Assembly: GCA_035570275.1 (NCBI GenBank)
Contig: DATMNI010000364.1
Coordinates: 1-14,941, forward strand
Source: DATMNI01 sp035570275
Lineage (GTDB): Bacteria; Acidobacteriota; Terriglobia; Bryobacterales; Bryobacteraceae
DNA length: 14,941 bases
Direction: 5' to 3'
Notes under the pieces: model-generated
Told to the model about the DNA's origin: nothing
The model's database searches: none
The model's input: the letters and a program-made list of their open reading frames with translations, nothing else
Made by a program: the position numbers and the translations under genes
In this document: positions 14,259 to 14,941 of the stretch, one piece after another
Numbering within the stretch: the stretch's first letter is position 1
Layout: each line of letters begins with the position of its first letter

Positions 14259-14528
14259 TTAAGCCGTCTTGAGCTTGGAGTCTGAAGACGCCTTGGGACC
14301 GAACCGGTCATAAGCCTCCAGCGAATGGATCAAAGCATCGATGGCGGTCATGCGAGCGTACAGGCAATCCAGTTCCTTGCCGTAGCCATTCTGTGCGCGG
14401 CCATTCTGTGCGCGGCCATTCTGTGTGCGACCATTCTGTGCGCGACCACGATTAGGAGAAGCACTCGGCGGTGTCTTCGCAAGCATATGTACATATGTAC
14501 CAGATGTTACAGGCCAGTACAATAACAT
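14259..14528 (-). CDS. Small protein with QNGRA repeats, function unknown
   Basis: The 89-aa frame ends at TAG-type stop near 14259 and may start at ATG 14526-14528 or at ATG 14484-14486 (75 aa), which lies inside a palindrome. TAGAAT (minus strand, plus positions 14543-14548) could be the -10. A four-unit array encodes QNGRA repeats. The C-terminal part, ELDCLYARMTAIDALIHSLEAYDRF, reads as an amphipathic helix with an aromatic end, a pattern of short helical adaptor or regulator proteins. No family is recognised. It converges on the TlpA-like gene. Confidence 0.45.
   Translation of the reverse strand: MLLYWPVTSGTYVHMLAKTPPSASPNRGRAQNGRTQNGRAQNGRAQNGYGKELDCLYARMTAIDALIHSLEAYDRFGPKASSDSKLKTA
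14385..14444. repeat. Four 15-bp units in the small 3' ORF
   Basis: Units based on GCCATTCTGTGCGCG start at 14385, 14400, 14415 and 14430; the first two are exact and the other two have one change each. In the minus-strand frame they encode NGRAQ-type units (NGRAQ, NGRTQ). Confidence 0.95.
14484..14500. promoter_or_regulatory. Overlapping perfect palindromes, operator-like
   Basis: CATATGTACATATG (14484-14497) is a perfect 14-bp palindrome and GTACATATGTAC (14489-14500) a perfect 12-bp one; together they are overlapping copies of ACATATGT. They lie at the possible internal start codon of the small minus-strand ORF. A dimeric regulator could bind here, but none can be named. Confidence 0.45.
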
Positions 14529-14548
14529 TCCGCCGCGATCCTATTCTA

Positions 14549-14941
14549 ATTTGCGGGTAGTCAGGCACCCCACACATGAGATTAGTACTATCTCCGGAGT
14601 ACTTGAATTTGCGAATTGGATTGCGTAGGTTGGGCCATCGCCCTCGGCGGTGAAGGGCACTTCCGGTCTGAGGCAGAGGCTAGTGCCAGTTGCTGGTGCC
14701 AGTTGCCAAGTGCTAGCCTAACTTACGCCCACCTCTGAGGCGTGGTGCTGAGAAGTGGGCCGGTTGCGACGTCGTTGGTGTCGATAGCTGGCTTGAGGTG
14801 CCGATCTCCTTGAACCTAGAACCGGCAGTTTGAAATAAGGCGCTGCTACCGCGCCGGAGGGATTGCCTGGAAGGAATTGCAATCGCCAGGAAATGAGTAA
14901 CTACACCCGACTAGCTCCAGCCTGTTGAGGGAGCGCCGTTT
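14549..14941. other. Intergenic stretch without a recognisable gene
   Basis: No convincing coding frame, tRNA or rRNA is seen. It holds two head-to-tail 13-bp copies (GTGCCAGTTGCTG at 14683 and GTGCCAGTTGCCA at 14696). A TGAGGGAGCG segment near 14926-14935 resembles one arm of the inverted repeat at 7935-8014; the window ends before a partner arm could be seen. Confidence 0.45.

Noticed and set aside
14385..14444. CRISPR array
   Set aside because: The units abut directly with no spacers and are only 15 bp, so this is a simple tandem repeat within an ORF.
14549..14941. tRNA or other structured RNA in the last 400 bp
   Set aside because: No cloverleaf, T-loop consensus or conserved RNA motif could be found by eye.

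Overview
The window is GC-rich bacterial chromosome. A heptaheme c-type cytochrome fused to TPRs, a Tat-exported GH127-type arabinofuranosidase, LPS heptosyltransferases and very dense coding all suggest a Gram-negative soil or peat bacterium. Acidobacteriota, and the Solibacter/Bryobacter group in particular, is my best guess. It rests on gene content and style, because no rRNA or other marker gene is present.

Layout. (1) 156-4607, minus strand: a GH127/DUF1680 glycoside hydrolase followed about 15 bp later by a heptaheme cytochrome/TPR protein, probably one operon. A near-consensus LacI/GalR-type operator lies upstream. (2) 4819-5805, minus strand: a toxin-antitoxin remnant. The RelE/HigB-like toxin is broken by frameshifts and has no start codon, while the XRE antitoxin is intact and has an unexplained C-terminal extension. 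An imperfect palindrome and promoter lie upstream. (3) 5824-6389: mostly non-coding, with one possible 43-aa membrane peptide. (4) 6390-9659, plus strand: an LPS-core operon of a WaaF-like heptosyltransferase, a degenerate nucleotidyltransferase-like protein, a REP-like hairpin, a WaaC-like heptosyltransferase and an ICMT-family membrane methyltransferase. A strong intrinsic terminator closes it. (5) 9710-11380, plus strand: a large uncharacterised protein with a GNAT-like C-terminal half, overlapping tail-to-tail with a GNAT acetyltransferase on the minus strand (11364-11804). (6) 11913-14233, plus strand: an uncharacterised, possibly UxaE-like TIM-barrel protein translationally coupled to a secreted TlpA/thioredoxin-like protein. 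(7) 14259-14528, minus strand: a small repeat-bearing ORF, then about 400 bp without a recognisable gene.

The most striking feature is a scatter of short tandem arrays inside the genes. Units are 12 or 15 bp (always a multiple of three) and the copy number is 2 to 5. They occur in at least seven separate coding regions, each with a different unit sequence. The short tandem repeats outside genes have units of 13, 8 and 7 bp. This looks like a general process of short tandem duplication filtered by reading frame, leaving variable peptide inserts in loops of enzymes, including three adjacent LPS genes. The toxin-antitoxin remnant, the degenerate nucleotidyltransferase and a recurring TANNNT-N6-GTG start arrangement that may mean leaderless transcripts are other points for follow-up.
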